Shown: positions 8,379 through 17,443 of the stretch, piece by piece
Layout of the letters: the number at the start of each line of letters is the position of its first letter
Position numbering within the stretch: position 1 is the stretch's first letter
Assembly (NCBI GenBank): GCA_945863115.1
Contig: CAMAYZ010000005.1
Coordinates: 29,379-93,378, forward strand
From: Bifidobacterium breve
Lineage (GTDB): Bacteria > Actinomycetota > Actinomycetes > Nanopelagicales > Nanopelagicaceae
Direction: 5' to 3'
Length of the DNA stretch: 64,000 bases
Made by a program: the position numbers and the translations under genes
Notes under the pieces: model-generated
The model's database searches: none
Told to the model about the DNA's origin: nothing
The model's input: the letters and a program-made list of their open reading frames with translations, nothing else

Positions 8379-9509
8379 TTAATTTGAGACTGCTGAACCT
8401 AAAGTTACGTTAAATGTCTTGGAACCACCGGTTGGCATTGTGGCCACAATTGTCACCTTGTCACCAGGAGCAAATGAACGAATCCGAACAATTGCAGATA
8501 CTTGATCTGTTATTCGAACGCCATTTATTGATGTGATTATTGCACCTACTGGAATTCCAGCTTTTTGTGCAGCTTCATTAGGGGAAAGACTAGAGATCTT
8601 TGCTCCCTTACCTGGCGTAAAACTTCTATCAAAGAAGACTCCAAGAACAGGTCTGGTTGCTTTTCCGGTATCAATAATTTCATTCATTACGCGAAGCGCT
8701 TGATTCATAGGAATTGCAAAGCCAAGTCCGATTGAACCGCTCTGCCCAGTTGTTGACCCAAGAGTTGCAACCGCAGTATTAATTCCAATCATTCGTCCCA
8801 AAGAATCAGTTAGTGGGCCACCAGAATTACCAGGATTGATAGATGCATCTGTTTGAATTGCATCTACATAGGATTCTGCCGAATTAACTCCATCTCCGGT
8901 TACAACTGGGCGATTTAATGAGGAGACAATTCCGCTAGTAACTGTGCGATCAAGACCAAGTGGTGAACCAAAGGCAATTACTTGATCGCCAATCTTTAAT
9001 TGACTTGAATCACCAAGTTCAATAGTTGGAACATTGCTCTTTGTAATCCGCAGAACCGCTAAATCATAATTTGGATCTCTACCAACAATGGTCGCGGTCA
9101 ATTGATCTCCATTATTTAATCCAACTGTGATAACCCCAGCACCACCAACTGCATCTTCAATAACGTGGTTATTGGTAACTACATAACTAAAAGTTGATGA
9201 TGTTTTAAAAATTGAACCTGAGCCACTACCGCCGCCGGTTGGTGTTGTGACATTAATCGTTACAACACTTGGTGAAACTTTATTTACTATCGAATTAAGA
9301 CTTCCAGCTACTGAACTTAGTGCGCCTAAAGTGACGCCAGTTCTATTTGCTGGACAGGTGTTATTTACAGCCGCATAAATAGCCTGGGTCTTCTTATCAA
9401 CACAGGCGTTTACAACAGAGGTGCTAAAAACTCCGGCGGCGGTAGCAATCCCGCCAGCTGTTGTTATTCCAAGGACAAATCCGGCGATTACTTTTGTTGA
9501 GGTGCGCAT
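8379..9509 (-). CDS. HtrA/DegP-like secreted trypsin-like serine protease with PDZ domain
   Basis: Extracytoplasmic quality-control protease. Residues 1–35 form a signal peptide or anchor. Residues about 35–60 (ACVDKKTQAIYAAV…TCPANRTG) form a short two-Cys module seen at the surface of many actinobacterial exported proteins. The protease domain spans about 75–280, with catalytic His in VTNNHVIE, Asp in DPNYDLAVL and Ser in NPGNSGGPL. A single PDZ domain (LGVFFDRSF…AGIPVGAIITSINGVRI) occupies about 290–370. The length of 376 residues is normal for actinobacterial HtrA with one PDZ. It stands alone on the minus strand after an MFS gene, with a 64-nt gap. Confidence 0.93.
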   Translation of the reverse strand: MRTSTKVIAGFVLGITTAGGIATAAGVFSTSVVNACVDKKTQAIYAAVNNTCPANRTGVTLGALSSVAGSLNSIVNKVSPSVVTINVTTPTGGGSGSGSIFKTSSTFSYVVTNNHVIEDAVGGAGVITVGLNNGDQLTATIVGRDPNYDLAVLRITKSNVPTIELGDSSQLKIGDQVIAFGSPLGLDRTVTSGIVSSLNRPVVTGDGVNSAESYVDAIQTDASINPGNSGGPLTDSLGRMIGINTAVATLGSTTGQSGSIGLGFAIPMNQALRVMNEIIDTGKATRPVLGVFFDRSFTPGKGAKISSLSPNEAAQKAGIPVGAIITSINGVRITDQVSAIVRIRSFAPGDKVTIVATMPTGGSKTFNVTLGSAVSN

Positions 9510-9573
9510 GGGAAAACCTTACTTTCTCTTCACTTAACGATTAGGGCAAAAAGCGTTAAAAATTTCTGTGAAT

Positions 9574-10800
9574 TTACTCTGCAACCTTCTCCTCGGAAAT
9601 CTGCATATTTCGCATTACCGGGGTTGCCAGCATTGCGACTATTAGGACTGCGGTAAATATTGCGAAAAAATGCAGGGTGTCTGAAATCCCGATTGCCATT
9701 GATAGTGGGCCTGCGATTGCTAACCCAACTGGACGTAACAACATTGTTCCCATTGCGTCAAAAGAAGAAACTCTAGATAGCGCTTCGCGTGGGACTTCTC
9801 TGGCCATCGCCGTCGACCAAATTGTTATCCATAAATCAAGTGTTATTCCCCAAAGCAACGCACAAAAGGCAATAAACCAGATCGATTGTGGTTTTGCCAT
9901 AGACCACATGTATAACGAAATTGAAAAACTTATGAGGAGCAGAAAGCGAAGCGGGTATTTAAGTTTTATTTTGAGCCCAATAATTGATCCTAGTAATAAA
10001 CCTATGCCTTCAGCGGTCAGAACCAAAGACCAGGATTTTGCACCATTAAATTCTTTAAGCGCAATCAATGGTCCTAAAATATTTTCGCCTGCAGCCCAAG
10101 CAAGAATAATAAATGAAAACCCAAATACACCAATTACAATCCAACGGAATGAAATAAATATTTTCCAGCCATGAACTAAATCATCAAGCATCGTGTTCTC
10201 GGTTTGCGCACTTGCAGGAGAGACGTGTCTAAAAGTTAACAAGACGATGCCGCCGATAGTAAAAGTTGCGGCATCAATTGCTAGCGCCCAAGTTGGACCC
10301 CAACCAGCCACAATGATTCCGCCGACTGCTGCACCTAAAATTATCGCGCCATTGGAGAAGAAATTATTTACTGAATTGGTTCCCTGAAGATGTTCATCAG
10401 GAACAAGTGCTGGTAGCACACCTGACATTGCAGGCCAGAAGATTCCCCACATCAATCCAAAGTTAATATTTACAAGAAGTAAAACAATTAGTGGGACTTC
10501 TCCAGTCGCAAAAAAGGCTACCTGGACAAAGAGCCCAGCAGACGCCATTAAATCAGCGAAAGCAACTGCTTTAACTCGGCCAAATTTATCAGCCAAGACA
10601 CCGCCGAATGGACTCATGATAAGCATCGCAACGGTTGTTGATCCTAGAACTAGGCCAAGCATATTTGCATCACCATTTGGAAGATTCAGGATTCCAAAGG
10701 CCAGAGCGATTGGTGACATTCCATTTCCGAAGTTGCTTATAAAGCGAGCAAAATAGAATCGCTTAATATAAGGAAATTGAAACGGTTCTTTGAAATTCAC
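9574..10800 (-). CDS. MFS transporter (enterobactin exporter EntS/MFS_3-like)
   Basis: A 408-residue protein with about 12 hydrophobic segments. It has the MFS signature GGVLADKFGRVKAV after TM2, typical of the loop between TM2 and TM3. The overall pattern, including the N-terminal FARFISNFGNGMSPIALAFG, matches the MFS_3 drug/siderophore exporter group, so export of a small molecule is likelier than uptake. Substrate unknown. It starts 4 nt downstream of the S51 peptidase stop, so the two are probably co-transcribed. Confidence 0.85.
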   Translation of the reverse strand: MNFKEPFQFPYIKRFYFARFISNFGNGMSPIALAFGILNLPNGDANMLGLVLGSTTVAMLIMSPFGGVLADKFGRVKAVAFADLMASAGLFVQVAFFATGEVPLIVLLLVNINFGLMWGIFWPAMSGVLPALVPDEHLQGTNSVNNFFSNGAIILGAAVGGIIVAGWGPTWALAIDAATFTIGGIVLLTFRHVSPASAQTENTMLDDLVHGWKIFISFRWIVIGVFGFSFIILAWAAGENILGPLIALKEFNGAKSWSLVLTAEGIGLLLGSIIGLKIKLKYPLRFLLLISFSISLYMWSMAKPQSIWFIAFCALLWGITLDLWITIWSTAMAREVPREALSRVSSFDAMGTMLLRPVGLAIAGPLSMAIGISDTLHFFAIFTAVLIVAMLATPVMRNMQISEEKVAE

Positions 10801-10804
10801 TTAG

Positions 10805-11554
10805 TTATGATACTTGCAGTTTTACTAATTCTCCGCGTTCGAATCTCGCCGATGGAGCACCACTTAAAATATGAACACTAGCTTCACCATAAACCTGCCA
10901 AGTATTTTCAGAAAGTGATGTGCGGGCATCAAGGCCAGTAACTAAAGCAGTATCTTCATCAATGCCGATTATTAGCGTTCCCTCTGGCGCTTTCATTACA
11001 ATCTTTGCGGCGCTATCTGGAATCCAACCAAAAAATTTGTTGTAATGCGGAATCGGGCGCAAATGCGGAATCACATTGAGCCCATGAATTCCTTCTGTTT
11101 TCATTCGAAAGAAATTAGGAACATCGCCACTTAGCGCCATAGCACCAGCGCTGCAACCAGCAAGTGCGGCACCGGCCAACCAATTCTTTTTGATTTCTTC
11201 CCAGAGAGGTGTCTCGCGCAACGAGTTAGCCAAATAACCAGGATCGCCGCCGGAAAAATAAATGAGTGCCGCATCTTTAATACGTGAAATGTATTCAGGA
11301 TTAAAAGCATCTTCACGGCTAAAAATTGGTAAGAAATCTTGAACAGTTCCTATTCGGCGGGCCTGTTCCGCTCCACGCATTTTCCAAAACTGCAATCGCT
11401 CGTGACTCTCCTCGCCTGCAGCTGTTGGAATTTGTAGGAATCTATTTGGTTTCCCATTAGAAATTCCGGAATTTATTAGCGCGCTCTCAAGGTCTTGCAT
11501 TACAGGCAGATACTCACCAGATCCAACTAAAGCGAGTGCGCCGGCTTCCTTCAT
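10805..11554 (-). CDS. Peptidase S51 / cyanophycinase-like hydrolase
   Basis: A class I glutamine-amidotransferase-like fold of peptidase family S51. The nucleophile elbow is LAGCSAGAMALSGD (Ser after Cys). The oxyanion loop is probably YFSGGDPGYLANSL, and the C-terminal GIDEDTALV segment is typical of cyanophycinase relatives. The 249-residue length is nearer dipeptidase E/cyanophycinase than larger GATases. No signal peptide. Cyanophycinases are reported from freshwater acI actinobacteria, which makes degradation of imported cyanophycin fragments an attractive guess, but Asp-dipeptidase activity fits equally. It is the first gene before an MFS transporter. Confidence 0.8.
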   Translation of the reverse strand: MKEAGALALVGSGEYLPVMQDLESALINSGISNGKPNRFLQIPTAAGEESHERLQFWKMRGAEQARRIGTVQDFLPIFSREDAFNPEYISRIKDAALIYFSGGDPGYLANSLRETPLWEEIKKNWLAGAALAGCSAGAMALSGDVPNFFRMKTEGIHGLNVIPHLRPIPHYNKFFGWIPDSAAKIVMKAPEGTLIIGIDEDTALVTGLDARTSLSENTWQVYGEASVHILSGAPSARFERGELVKLQVS

Positions 11555-11607
11555 ATACTTTCTTTCATATGGTTACTTTAACGTCCGTGATTCAATTTCT
11601 TATTAGG

Positions 11608-11613
11608 TAAGAT
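11608..11613 (+). promoter_or_regulatory. Candidate -10 box of a leaderless LCP gene
   Basis: TAAGAT ends 7 nt before the ATG at 11621, so transcription would begin at or next to the start codon. No Shine–Dalgarno is visible upstream, which supports leaderless translation. No good -35 box was seen. Confidence 0.35.
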
Positions 11614-11620
11614 ACTCGTT

Positions 11621-12760
11621 ATGCGTAAATGGGCCAGAAAAATTGCAGTGGCCCTGTCGATAGCCGTCGTCATAACTTCTGGTGGATTTAACTTCTTTAG
11701 CAAAGCGGCATCCAGTGCGATTCCGAGATCGAAGGCGCTTCAAGGTGCGCCGCAGTCAAAGAACGGTGATACAAATATTTTGTTGATTGGTCTTGATAGC
11801 CGTAGAGATAATGAAGGTAATCCAATACCGAAAGAAATTTCAAAACTTCTGCATGTCGGACCTGCGAGCATAGGTGGCTATAACACCAACACTTTGATCT
11901 TGATTCATATTCCTGCTAACGGAAAAAAAGCGGTTGCAGTGTCAATTCCCCGCGACAACTATGTAAACGTTCCCGGATATGGAATGAAAAAGATTAAGGA
12001 AGCTTATAGTTACGCAAAATATGCAGAAGATTCCAAACTCTATAAAGAAGGTGTTAAGCAACCGTTGCGCGAACGACTTTCTCGAGATGCTGGGCGGGTT
12101 GCGACACTTGCAACCGTCTCACAATTCTTAGATGTTCCGATTGATCACTTCGCTGAAGTTAACATGATTGGTTTTTATGATTTAGCAAATGCACTTGGTG
12201 GTATTCAAGTTTGTTTGAACAAGGCAGTCAATGACACCCAGTATTCTGGTGCGGTATTCCCGGCCGGCTTACAAACCATTTCTGGTGCAGATGCTCTTAA
12301 GTTTGTTCGCCAACGTCATGGGCTTCCTAATGGCGACTTAGATCGTACGCATCGCCAACAAGCTTTTATCGCTGGCGTGATTACAAAGTTTAGGACTCAA
12401 GGAATTTTTGGTGACATTGGAAAGATATCTGGTCTGCTAGATGTCGCCAAGAAAGATGTTGTTATTGATTCCGGATTTGATGTTATTGGATTCTTGCCAC
12501 AGGCCAAGGCGCTTACTGGTGGCAATATAAAGTTCCACACACTTCCTATTGAGGGTTATGTAATGCGCAACAGCCAAAGTGTGAATCTGGTTGATGAAGT
12601 AAAGATTCGTAAAGTTGTGCAGGATCTCTTTAATCCAAAGCCAAAACCAAAAGATCCGAAGGCTTCTCCTTCTCCTTCGCCTAAGCCAACAAAGATAAAT
12701 TACGCTAACTTGGCAAGTGGAAAAGCTGTTGATGGCAGCAAAATTCCTTGTGTTAACTAA
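11621..12760 (+). CDS. LytR-CpsA-Psr (LCP) family cell-wall glycopolymer ligase
   Basis: Likely transfers lipid-linked glycopolymers onto peptidoglycan at the outer face of the membrane. There is one N-terminal membrane anchor (about residues 8–28). The LCP domain spans about 50–280: TNILLIGLDSRRD, TLILIHIP, AVAVSIPRDNYVNVPG, INMIGF-type segment VNMIGFYDLANALGGI, and the Arg-rich catalytic stretch KFVRQRHGLPNGDLDRTHRQ. The C-terminal tail is Pro/Lys/Ser-rich (PKPKPKDPKASPSPSPKP), a wall-spanning type linker. The 379-residue length is normal. The DMT permease follows after 16 nt on the same strand. It is divergent from the S51 gene. Confidence 0.93.
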   Translation: MRKWARKIAVALSIAVVITSGGFNFFSKAASSAIPRSKALQGAPQSKNGDTNILLIGLDSRRDNEGNPIPKEISKLLHVGPASIGGYNTNTLILIHIPANGKKAVAVSIPRDNYVNVPGYGMKKIKEAYSYAKYAEDSKLYKEGVKQPLRERLSRDAGRVATLATVSQFLDVPIDHFAEVNMIGFYDLANALGGIQVCLNKAVNDTQYSGAVFPAGLQTISGADALKFVRQRHGLPNGDLDRTHRQQAFIAGVITKFRTQGIFGDIGKISGLLDVAKKDVVIDSGFDVIGFLPQAKALTGGNIKFHTLPIEGYVMRNSQSVNLVDEVKIRKVVQDLFNPKPKPKDPKASPSPSPKPTKINYANLASGKAVDGSKIPCVN

Positions 12761-12776
12761 GTAGAACTGAGGCTAA

Positions 12777-13703
12777 ATGTTCGCGATTTTCGCAGTTCTA
12801 ATTGGTGTTGTTGTTGCAATTCAGTCACGGATAAATGGCCAACTTTCAGTAGATCTCAACAATGGTCTTGCCGCCGCGCTTGTCTCGTTCATAACCGGAT
12901 TAGCCTTAGTTACGATTTTGGTATTTGGGTTTAAGCGGGAACGTGAGGCGCTATTTAGAATATTTGATGCGATTAAAAAGAAAGAGTTAGTTACTTGGGA
13001 AGTTATGGGAGGCGTTCTTGGCGGTTTTTTTGTTGCTGCTCAAAGTGCTGTTGTCCCACAAATTGGTGTCGCACTTTTTACCATTAGCGTTGTTGCTGGT
13101 CAGACCGTCTCTTCACTTTTAGTTGATAAGGCTGGAATAACTCCGAGCGGGAAGCAGAAAATCACTAAGCCGAGAATCATCGGAGCGGTTGCAACGTTGA
13201 TTGCAGTAGCAATTGCAGTCTTCCCAGATTTAACAAATTCAGAATTCAGATTTCTCCCCTTAACGTTCTCACTCATTGTTGGTGTATTCGCATCTATCCA
13301 GCAAGGAATGAATGGTCGAGTGAATGTTGTAGCACGGAGCCCGCTTGCAACAGCTTGGTTGAACTTTGTAAGTGGAACTATCGTTGTTTTAATTGCGCTT
13401 TTAGTAGATCTTGCTCTTGGTGCAAGCATTGGGCCGCTACCAAGTAATTTCTGGGTTTATACCGGTGGCGCCGCTGGCCTAGTTTTTGTAGCGGTCTCTG
13501 CCTACATAATCAAACATCTAGGAGTTTTAAATTTTGTAATTCTAAATATTGCCGGACAATTAGTCGGGGCGGTAATGATTGATTGGCTTGCACCAGCAAA
13601 AGCTGGGTCTCTAAATGGTTATTTAATTTTTGGAACAGTTATGACAATTATTTCGATTGCGGTTTCTAAACTTTACGAAGGTAGAAAAATCAAAATCACT
13701 TAA
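12777..13703 (+). CDS. DMT-superfamily permease with two DUF606 (YdcZ) repeats
   Basis: An integral membrane protein of 308 residues, about 10 hydrophobic helices, made of two similar halves. The first begins AIQSRINGQLSVDLNNGLAAALVSFITG and the second begins SIQQGMNGRVNVVARSPLATAWLNFVSG; the matching Q-x-x-[IM]-NG motif identifies tandem DUF606 units. The family is a transporter branch of uncertain substrate. It is 16 nt after the LCP gene. Its last 8 nt overlap the convergent helicase gene. Confidence 0.85.
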   Translation: MFAIFAVLIGVVVAIQSRINGQLSVDLNNGLAAALVSFITGLALVTILVFGFKREREALFRIFDAIKKKELVTWEVMGGVLGGFFVAAQSAVVPQIGVALFTISVVAGQTVSSLLVDKAGITPSGKQKITKPRIIGAVATLIAVAIAVFPDLTNSEFRFLPLTFSLIVGVFASIQQGMNGRVNVVARSPLATAWLNFVSGTIVVLIALLVDLALGASIGPLPSNFWVYTGGAAGLVFVAVSAYIIKHLGVLNFVILNIAGQLVGAVMIDWLAPAKAGSLNGYLIFGTVMTIISIAVSKLYEGRKIKIT

Positions 13704-15483
13704 CTCTTGGTTTTGGCTTTCCCGCATTCTTGTTTGGTCCGGCTTTTTTGAAAGTTCCTTTTGGAAGCGGCGCACGCTTAGCAGGCGCCTTCTTTGCAAA
13801 CTTCTTTGGGCCTGATGCTTTCTTAAATGATGGGCGTTTGCCTTCAGATCTTTCTGGTCTCTCTGATCTATCAGAGCGCTCTACTTTTTCAGTATCTGCG
13901 CGCCAAGTTGATGTTGCTGGGCGAGAATCTGATTTGTAACTCTTCTTAACTGGGCGATCTGATTTATCAAACTTCGATGGCTTGCCTGAAGGCTTACTTG
14001 AAGATTTAGGAGTGTTAAAGCGATTTACCTTTGCGGGACGATCTGATTTCTCAAAGCGTTCTGATTTTGGATGACGATCAGCTCTAAAGGTGCGAGCTGG
14101 ACGCTCTTCACGCACTGGGCGTTCTTCATACTTTGGCTTTGCTGCTGTTGCGCCGCGGAATGAGCGAACTGGTTTTTCTTTTTCGCTATCTCCAACGCGT
14201 CCGCCACCTTCGCTACGCTTTTTGAAATTACTAGCATGTCCACGGCGGAAACCACCACGATCACCACGGTCACGACTTCCGCGATCATTGCGTCCTGGTT
14301 TTTCAGCTTCAACAATTACTGGAATACCTGATGGTTCTTGTGCACCTGTTACGCGAACAAGTTCTGGATCAGATGGACGAACATAAACTTCATTTAACTT
14401 AACTTTGGCTTGGTTTGTGATTCCAAATATTCCACGCTTCTGCTTATGGGTTGCAAGAGTTACAACAACACCAGTTGCACCTGCACGGGCGGTTCGTCCG
14501 GCGCGGTGGAGATAATCTTTGTGATCTGCTGGCGCATCGACGTGAACGACTAATGAAACATCATCAACGTGAATTCCACGAGCGGCGACGTCGGTTGCTA
14601 CGAGAGCTGATGCGCGGCCATCTTTAAATGCTGCAAGTACGCGGGTGCGTTGGCCTTGAGATTTTCCGCCGTGCAATACGCCTACTGGAACACCAGAGCG
14701 AAGCATTTTTTCGGCAAGTTTATCTGCGCCATGTTTCGTGCGAACGAAGAAAATTGTGCGGCCTTCGCGGGCAGCGATTTGAGTTGCGACTAAATCTTTA
14801 TGACCTTGATCCATAATCAAAACATGGTGCAACATATCTGCGGCACGTGATTTTTCATTCTCAAGTGAATGTGTAATTGGATCTTTTAAGAAGCGCTTTA
14901 CAAGAGAGTCAACATCGCGATCAAGAGTTGCAGAGAAAAGTAGACGTTGTCCGTCATCTTTAGTCTGGCCTAAAATATCTTTAACAACTGGCAAGAAGCC
15001 CATATCAGCCATTTGGTCAGCTTCATCTAGAACAGTGATGACAACATCATCTAGAACAACATGCTTCTTCTCAATTAAATCTATTAAACGGCCTGGTGTT
15101 GCAACCAAGATGGTTACGCCAGAACGGAGTGCTTTAATTTGGCCAACATAAGAGAGGCCACCAGCAACAACTTGAGTGCTTAATCCAACTTTGCGAGAAA
15201 GCGGACCAACAACATCAGAAATTTGAACAGCAAGTTCGCGAGTTGGCGAAAGAATTAATCCAAGTGGACGGTGTGGCTTTGCAACGCGACCTTCTAGGCG
15301 CGTAAGCATCGCAAGTCCGAAAGCTAAAGTCTTTCCTGAACCGGTTTGTCCACGACCTAATACGTCGCGACCTTTAATTGCATCAGGAAGGGTGGCGCTT
15401 TGGATAGGAAACGGTGAAGTGATTCCTTGATTATCGAGCGCTTCTACGAGCGCAGGAGCAATACCTAAATCTTTAAATGACAT
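13696..15483 (-). CDS. DEAD-box ATP-dependent RNA helicase with long basic tail
   Basis: Residues about 1–370 form the two RecA-like domains: Q-motif GITSPFPIQSATLPDAIKG, Walker A GRGQTGSGKT, PTRELA, Walker B VLDEADQM, SAT as LLFSATLD, VATDVAARGIHV and the HRAGRTARAG arginine fingers. From about residue 400 the tail is low-complexity, rich in Arg, Lys, Ser, Asp and Pro with RSDR/ERPxR repeats, probably RNA-binding and disordered; such tails occur in cold-shock or ribosome-assembly helicases. I start at ATG 15483, since upstream codons fold into a strong inverted repeat; a TTG at 15525 is open but unlikely. The gene overlaps the convergent DMT permease by 8 nt. Confidence 0.93.
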   Translation of the reverse strand: MSFKDLGIAPALVEALDNQGITSPFPIQSATLPDAIKGRDVLGRGQTGSGKTLAFGLAMLTRLEGRVAKPHRPLGLILSPTRELAVQISDVVGPLSRKVGLSTQVVAGGLSYVGQIKALRSGVTILVATPGRLIDLIEKKHVVLDDVVITVLDEADQMADMGFLPVVKDILGQTKDDGQRLLFSATLDRDVDSLVKRFLKDPITHSLENEKSRAADMLHHVLIMDQGHKDLVATQIAAREGRTIFFVRTKHGADKLAEKMLRSGVPVGVLHGGKSQGQRTRVLAAFKDGRASALVATDVAARGIHVDDVSLVVHVDAPADHKDYLHRAGRTARAGATGVVVTLATHKQKRGIFGITNQAKVKLNEVYVRPSDPELVRVTGAQEPSGIPVIVEAEKPGRNDRGSRDRGDRGGFRRGHASNFKKRSEGGGRVGDSEKEKPVRSFRGATAAKPKYEERPVREERPARTFRADRHPKSERFEKSDRPAKVNRFNTPKSSSKPSGKPSKFDKSDRPVKKSYKSDSRPATSTWRADTEKVERSDRSERPERSEGKRPSFKKASGPKKFAKKAPAKRAPLPKGTFKKAGPNKNAGKPKPRVK

Positions 15484-15495
15484 TAAAATACCAAT

Positions 15496-15516
15496 CGAGA
15501 CATCAAGCGTGTCTCG
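15496..15516 (-). promoter_or_regulatory. Perfect 7-bp hairpin in the 5' leader of the DEAD-box helicase
   Basis: CGAGACA (15496–15502) and TGTCTCG (15510–15516) are exact inverted repeats with a 7-nt loop. On the minus strand the hairpin ends about 12 nt before the helicase ATG at 15483, over the place where a ribosome would load, and no Shine–Dalgarno is seen. It may be a translational control element or a protein operator. Confidence 0.45.
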
Positions 15517-15613
15517 TGGTGCCAAATATTAAGACTCGCAAGTGAACCTTGATGTTTATCAGAGGGTTCTATGGGGAGTGCTGCGGTTGCAACAACTGGC
15601 TAATTGTAACCTA

Positions 15614-16315
15614 CTAAATTACCTTGCGACGCCAAGTCGCATATTTCAAAGCTAGTGGATCAGTAATTTGTGCGTATTTTCGCCCAGTTGCACGCGTTAA
15701 TAATAAATCTGCAAACTCTGGATTACGCGCAAGTATTGGGCCATGCATGTATGTGCCAAAGATATTTCCACTTACAGCGCCATCATATTTACTATCGCCA
15801 TTGCCATGGCCAGTAATAACTTTCCCAAAAGCTTGTGCAGTTGGTCCCAATATTGTGCGCCCCATATGATTTTCAAATCCAGTTAATTCAAAGCCAAGAA
15901 CGCTTGAAGTAGTTTTGATATCACCAACAAAACGTTTATCACCAGGAACACTGGTTACATCTAATAACCCAAGGCCGTCCACTTCTTGGCCATTTGCTAC
16001 AAATCTATTTCCAATGATTTGGAAACCGGCACAGACTGCAAGAATTACCGCACCTCGCTCGATTGCCATATGCAAAATATTTAAATTATCACCGCGTTGA
16101 AGCGCTTCAAGGCTTAATAATTGGGCAGCGTCTTCGGCTCCCCCCAATAAATAAATATCGCCGTTTGTTGGTAAGTCATCGTTATAGGTGACGTCAACAA
16201 TGTTTGCGGTAATTCCATGAAATTTTGCGCGGAACTCTAAGACTTCGGCATTGCCTTGATCGCCATAAGTTCCGAGTAATTCGTTATGAATTCGGACTAT
16301 TTTTATTTGGCTCAT
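15614..16315 (-). CDS. gatD: Lipid II isoglutaminyl synthase, glutamine amidotransferase subunit
   Basis: GatD supplies ammonia to MurT for amidation of the peptidoglycan stem D-Glu to D-isoGln. The CobB/CobQ-type amidotransferase fold is seen: nucleophile Cys in LAVCAGFQIIG, catalytic His in FGTYMHGPILARNPEFADLLL, and the N-terminal LLGTYGDQGN motif typical of GatD. The length of 233 residues is normal. The ATG overlaps the murT stop by 4 nt (ATGA), so the two subunits are translationally coupled. Confidence 0.93.
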   Translation of the reverse strand: MSQIKIVRIHNELLGTYGDQGNAEVLEFRAKFHGITANIVDVTYNDDLPTNGDIYLLGGAEDAAQLLSLEALQRGDNLNILHMAIERGAVILAVCAGFQIIGNRFVANGQEVDGLGLLDVTSVPGDKRFVGDIKTTSSVLGFELTGFENHMGRTILGPTAQAFGKVITGHGNGDSKYDGAVSGNIFGTYMHGPILARNPEFADLLLTRATGRKYAQITDPLALKYATWRRKVI

Positions 16316-17433
16316 GAATTCACCAACTCATGGAAAGCCGTGTATGCGGCGAGCACGTGGACGTCTGCGCCTGATTCAAATTTAGCCATCGCGTCATCAA
16401 AATTAGATGCTATCTCTGCTTCAATTCCTTCAACATGCAATCTGTAAGCAATATCTAACGCCCGTTCACCACAAACTACGATGCGCTTTCCTGACAGACC
16501 ACTAAATGAAATATCCCAGAGCCAAGAAGTATCAATTCCATCAACTTCGCGGGCGTTGACGATTAAAACTGCGTTCTCGCCAGTTATGGATTTAAGCGCT
16601 TCGGTCCATGATGCTGGATTTTTGGTCAATCGAATATTTGCTTTAACGCCTTTACGGATTTGATCAACGCTGCGTTCTAAAGATTTCTCATCGATTGCAA
16701 TTGGTTTCGCACCAAAAAACTTTCCAACCACATTTGCCATGGTCGCATTTTTATAGGCCGCGCTACCAGATTCAAAAGTTTCATCTGGATTTGAATTTGA
16801 AAGGCCGCAGGCGCATTTGTAATTATTACGAATCCACTTCAAGTATTTTCCGCATGAAGGACAGACCGCACCGTCTTGGTGCTTACTTCCACCGAAAGAA
16901 ATTCTCTGAGATTGTGCCGCGCTATTTAAGGCTAGTGCTACGAAAGGATCATCAATATCACCAACAAATAAGGTTTCTGGCGCCGCACTTGCACTCTTCG
17001 CCCATCTATCAGCAACTCGTTTTACTTCATGCATGCGGTGCAGTTGATCTCTAGTTAAGTTGAGTAAGAGAACCACTTTTGGTTTAGCTTCTTCGATTAC
17101 TCGAGATAGATGTAGCTCATCTACTTCCAGAACTGCGTAATCAGATTTAGTCATAAGGGCTGCAGCCACACCGCGCTCTAAGTTTGAGCCAGATGGGCTT
17201 GTGGCGACGCTTCCTAGCTTAGAAATAATTGAAACTAGAGCTTTAGTAGTTGAGGTTTTGCCGTTTGTTCCAGAGACACAGATTATTTTCTTGCCTTTAG
17301 CTAATTCAGAAATTGCCTTTGGGTAGAGCGCTAATAGAACGCGGCCAGCAATCGTTTCGCCAGTTCTGCGTAAAAGCTTTTTTGAAAGCAGCGCTGAAAA
17401 TTTTGCGATAAAGATTGAAAGCTTTAGTCTCAC
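16312..17433 (-). CDS. murT: Lipid II isoglutaminyl synthase, Mur-ligase subunit
   Basis: MurT activates the D-Glu carboxylate of lipid II with ATP. The Mur ligase core has the P-loop VSGTNGKTSTTKAL near residue 57 and LLLNLTRDQLHRMHEV. The MurT-specific zinc ribbon is present as CPSCGKYLKW…YKCACGL (four Cys) near residue 200. DUF1727 makes up the C-terminus. I choose GTG 17433 because AAGAGG lies 6 nt upstream; the TTG at 17439 would overlap that ribosome-binding site. It is 10 nt after the VOC gene and overlaps gatD by 4 nt. Confidence 0.93.
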   Translation of the reverse strand: MRLKLSIFIAKFSALLSKKLLRRTGETIAGRVLLALYPKAISELAKGKKIICVSGTNGKTSTTKALVSIISKLGSVATSPSGSNLERGVAAALMTKSDYAVLEVDELHLSRVIEEAKPKVVLLLNLTRDQLHRMHEVKRVADRWAKSASAAPETLFVGDIDDPFVALALNSAAQSQRISFGGSKHQDGAVCPSCGKYLKWIRNNYKCACGLSNSNPDETFESGSAAYKNATMANVVGKFFGAKPIAIDEKSLERSVDQIRKGVKANIRLTKNPASWTEALKSITGENAVLIVNAREVDGIDTSWLWDISFSGLSGKRIVVCGERALDIAYRLHVEGIEAEIASNFDDAMAKFESGADVHVLAAYTAFHELVNS

Positions 17434-17443
17434 TTGCAACCTC

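Noticed and set aside
9534..9559. TTAACG/CGTTAA inverted repeat before htrA as a terminator
   Set aside because: Long loop, weak AT stem and no T-run on the minus strand.
9677..10174. 165-codon plus-strand frame
   Set aside because: Antisense to the MFS transporter, no family match, composition follows the complement of hydrophobic codons.
15484..15525. TTG start 14 codons upstream for the DEAD-box helicase
   Set aside because: It would run through the perfect inverted repeat and adds residues not found in the helicase family.
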